A stretch of 14,826 bases of DNA from Planctomycetota bacterium. Lineage in GTDB: Bacteria > Planctomycetota > UBA1135. Below, one piece after another: positions 14,529 to 14,826 of the stretch. Where the stretch lies: NCBI GenBank assembly GCA_027021325.1, contig JALUUN010000149.1, forward strand, positions 1 to 14,826, given 5' to 3'. The notes under the pieces are model-generated. The model did no database searches and was not told where the DNA came from. It saw nothing but the letters and a program-made list of their open reading frames with translations. Positions within the stretch are counted from its first letter, which is position 1; each line of letters starts with the position of its first letter. The position numbers and the translations under genes were made by a program.

Positions 14529-14826
14529 GAGTCTTCTTCGTCCGGCACCACCGGCCGTCCGACGATGCCGATGTGGCGGTCCCCGATCCGAGTCGCCAGG
14601 AGGGTCAGCTCCTGGTCACCGGCGTTCCTGGGGAGGAAGCGTTGCTCCAGGGTGCGCGGGCGCTCGGTGATGCCACGCTTGCGGATCAGGAGGCGGCCGA
14701 CCTGGAGCCTGCGCAGGACCGCCTTCATCTTGCGCGGGTCGAGAGCTTCCACCGCCAGCACCTCGAAGCAGTCCACGAAGGGGCTCGTCAAGGGTTCGCT
14801 CGAGGTCAGGTAGCCGATCTGCGGGT
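14525..14826 (-). CDS. SAM-dependent methyltransferase, C-terminal THUMP-like domain (partial)
   Basis: Only the last 99 residues are present; the gene runs off the right edge and the frame is open up to it. The end IGYLTSSEPLTSPFVDCFEVL leads into a domain with KMKAVLRRLQVGRLLIRKRG and GDQELTLLATRIGDRHIGIVGR. This is the pattern of the THUMP-like domain at the C-terminus of some class I SAM-dependent methyltransferases, which are presumed RNA or nucleic-acid modifiers. The methyltransferase core and SAM-binding motifs lie outside the window, so the call rests on this domain alone. Its TGA shares bases with the ATG of the substrate-binding protein, making it the likely promoter-proximal partner in the operon even though a transport role is not expected. 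Confidence 0.62.
   Translation of the reverse strand, partial: PQIGYLTSSEPLTSPFVDCFEVLAVEALDPRKMKAVLRRLQVGRLLIRKRGITERPRTLEQRFLPRNAGDQELTLLATRIGDRHIGIVGRPVVPDEEDS

Noticed and set aside
12102..14813. A 903-codon + strand frame opposite the transporter operon.
   Set aside because: It is antisense to the binding protein and OppB-like genes, which carry clear family motifs. Its own sequence has none and is low in complexity.

Overview
This is a GC-rich, densely packed bacterial chromosome segment (roughly 70% G+C by eye) with third codon positions dominated by G or C. I see 15 protein-coding genes, two of them cut by the window edges. I see no tRNA, rRNA, CRISPR array, insertion sequence or phage gene, and no gap longer than about 190 bases. 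Signal peptides, a periplasmic binding protein and a membrane-anchored sulfatase-fold enzyme ending in an 'MGYVG'-type tail suggest a Gram-negative-type heterotroph. That tail, the THUMP-like methyltransferase fragment and split cobalamin-dependent mutase parts are compatible with Planctomycetota or another GC-rich phylum. This placement is an inference and is weakly held.

Layout on the + strand, left side: the C-terminal end of a FabH-type ketoacyl synthase (1-189), a thiolase (281-1462) and a 3-hydroxybutyryl-CoA dehydrogenase (1508-2365). The last two form a short-chain acyl-CoA pair. On the - strand, a polytopic membrane protein with a sulfatase/alkaline phosphatase-superfamily catalytic domain (2375-4300) converges on the dehydrogenase. 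It diverges from a cysteine dioxygenase (4365-4964) across about 64 bases. Those bases carry two facing -10-like elements very close to the start codons.

Central acyl-CoA operon (+): acyl-CoA dehydrogenase (5057-6205), MeaB GTPase (6202-7239), a stand-alone methylmalonyl-CoA-mutase-type B12-binding subunit (7236-7649), a second acyl-CoA dehydrogenase (7662-8846) and a metallo-beta-lactamase-fold hydrolase (8836-9705). Four of the five genes overlap a neighbour or share start/stop bases. The B12 subunit and MeaB imply a cobalamin-dependent acyl-CoA mutase, probably serving branched-chain amino acid, odd-chain fatty acid or propionate breakdown. The large catalytic mutase subunit is not in the window.

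Right side: a secreted, very charged Glu/Arg repeat protein with a Gly/Arg/Pro-rich tail (9891-10643) ends at a strong intrinsic terminator. A - strand operon converges on it. That operon reads methyltransferase C-terminal fragment (THUMP-like domain, 14525-14826), peptide-type ABC substrate-binding protein (12765-14528), DppB/OppB-type permease (11479-12768) and DppC/OppC-type permease (10685-11482). Every junction in it is a 4-base start/stop overlap, and the last gene appears to start with CTG. No ABC ATPase gene is present.

The acyl-CoA genes look like a catabolic module, and the transporter could bring in peptide or amino acid substrates. That functional link is only inferred from proximity.
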